From Verrucomicrobium sp. BvORR034 (lineage in GTDB: Bacteria; Verrucomicrobiota; Verrucomicrobiia; Verrucomicrobiales; Verrucomicrobiaceae): a stretch of DNA of 51,559 bases. A model generated the notes under the pieces. The model was not told the DNA's origin, searched no databases, and was given only the letters and a program-made list of their open reading frames with translations. Every line of letters starts with the position of its first letter. Position 1 is the first letter of the stretch. Of the stretch, positions 51,023 to 51,559 are shown piece after piece. The position numbers were made by a program, and so were the translations under genes. Location: assembly GCF_000739635.1 (NCBI RefSeq), contig NZ_BATQ01000018.1, positions 1-51,559 on the forward strand, in the 5' to 3' direction.

Positions 51023-51559
51023 TTACTGGTTGTAGAGGTCCGTGATCTTCTTGAGCGTGCTGTTGAACTCGTTCTTGAAGGTGCCGGTGTTCGGATCGCG
51101 AACTTCCCAGGCTGGGTTGTCAGCGGCAGGAACCATGAAGGAGCTGGTTTCTCCTGGGGCGGCGGCGAAGGCTTTGTCGGAACCAAGCAGGTTCAGGAGC
51201 ATTACGGCCACGGCGAGGACCGTGCAGAGAATCGCGAGGGGGGCGAGACCGGCTTCCGGATCGGTTTCCTCATAGAGAGGAGCGTTGTCGGCGGCCTGAG
51301 TGCGCTTCACTGGGGCGCTCGGAGGCGTCACGGGGCTGGCGGCCTTGGCCCCTGCTGCGCCTGCGCCTGCACCGGCCATCGGACCAGTGCCTTTGGCGAG
51401 CTGGACAGTCGCTTTGGGAAGCTGTTGGGTCGGACCTGCACCGGACTTGGCCATGGGCGAGGTGCCCGTGCCGCCTGCTGCGCCCGGGGGCTTCGGCGGC
51501 GCGCCGGGGGACTTGGTGAGAGGAACGGTCGTGGCACCAGCCTCAACCTTGGCTCCGGG
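51023..51559 (-). CDS. Pro/Ala/Gly-rich single-pass membrane protein, 5' end outside window
   Basis: The frame is open to the window edge, so only 178 residues are seen. The N-terminal visible part is rich in Pro, Ala, Gly, Thr and Lys, with a repeated motif ATTVPLTK and ATVQLAK, and is likely unstructured. One hydrophobic helix follows (LAPLAILCTVLAVAVMLLNL), then about 55 polar residues ending TLKKITDLYNQ. No family was recognised. Methionines at the ATG complementary to 51454 are internal, because coding-like sequence continues upstream. It is immediately followed by the 27-residue peptide gene. Confidence 0.7.
   Translation of the reverse strand, partial: PGAKVEAGATTVPLTKSPGAPPKPPGAAGGTGTSPMAKSGAGPTQQLPKATVQLAKGTGPMAGAGAGAAGAKAASPVTPPSAPVKRTQAADNAPLYEETDPEAGLAPLAILCTVLAVAVMLLNLLGSDKAFAAAPGETSSFMVPAADNPAWEVRDPNTGTFKNEFNSTLKKITDLYNQ

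Overview
The window looks like a chromosomal segment of a GC-rich member of the Verrucomicrobiota, probably Verrucomicrobiales. This is an inference from gene content: a PSD1/planctomycete-cytochrome protein beside a DUF1501 protein, GYF_2 (DUF4339) proteins fused to RDD membrane domains, a DUF4129/DUF4350 pair, and many starts without a clear Shine-Dalgarno. No rRNA, tRNA, CRISPR array, insertion sequence or phage gene was found. Most of the sequence is tightly packed coding DNA with housekeeping and accessory operons.

Layout. 1-695: non-coding, with two inverted-repeat elements. 696-5480: FMN reductase and DoxX genes, then on the minus strand a secreted protein, an M20 dipeptidase and an M50 protease, then msrB facing the other way. 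5547-17599: a long run of plus-strand genes. It starts with a membrane-protein gene carrying an in-frame TGA, followed by an acyltransferase / PAP2 phosphatase / rifampin-phosphotransferase-like trio, then a membrane cluster of GYF_2, RDD, zinc-ribbon, B-box-like, DUF4129 and DUF4350 proteins. 17603-20598: a Tat-exported serine hydrolase and an alpha/beta-hydrolase-like secreted protein. 20684-26512: a self-contained second Hsp70 system made of a TPR protein, a J-like protein lacking HPD, a GrpE, an HscC-like Hsp70 and a zinc-ribbon protein. 26531-28350: hisF and a Xer-type recombinase, divergent. 28470-33078: an RND efflux adaptor and pump behind a strong palindrome. 33226-38082: the PSD1 and DUF1501 pair. 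38489-43647: DUF3999 and DUF2339 membrane proteins on the minus strand. 43777-47372: a LysR regulator, a small membrane protein, a TPR protein, rex and a small helical protein. 47761-51559: a HerA-like ATPase, thioredoxin, a 27-residue membrane peptide and a partial Pro/Ala-rich membrane protein, all on the minus strand.

The most interesting points are: (1) the dedicated Hsp70/GrpE/J-like/TPR/Zn-ribbon operon, whose J-like protein has lost the HPD motif and whose large TPR protein ends in a perfect clamp-binding-like QLDLF; (2) the dikinase-like enzyme with rifampin-phosphotransferase architecture, overlapping two membrane-lipid-type genes; (3) an otherwise intact gene interrupted by one TGA; (4) a ~193 bp element with 18 bp terminal inverted repeats, present twice, each time between convergent genes; and (5) several clean palindromic operator candidates upstream of rex, lysR, the efflux genes and between the M50 gene and msrB. 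Functional calls come from motif recognition only; no database search was possible.
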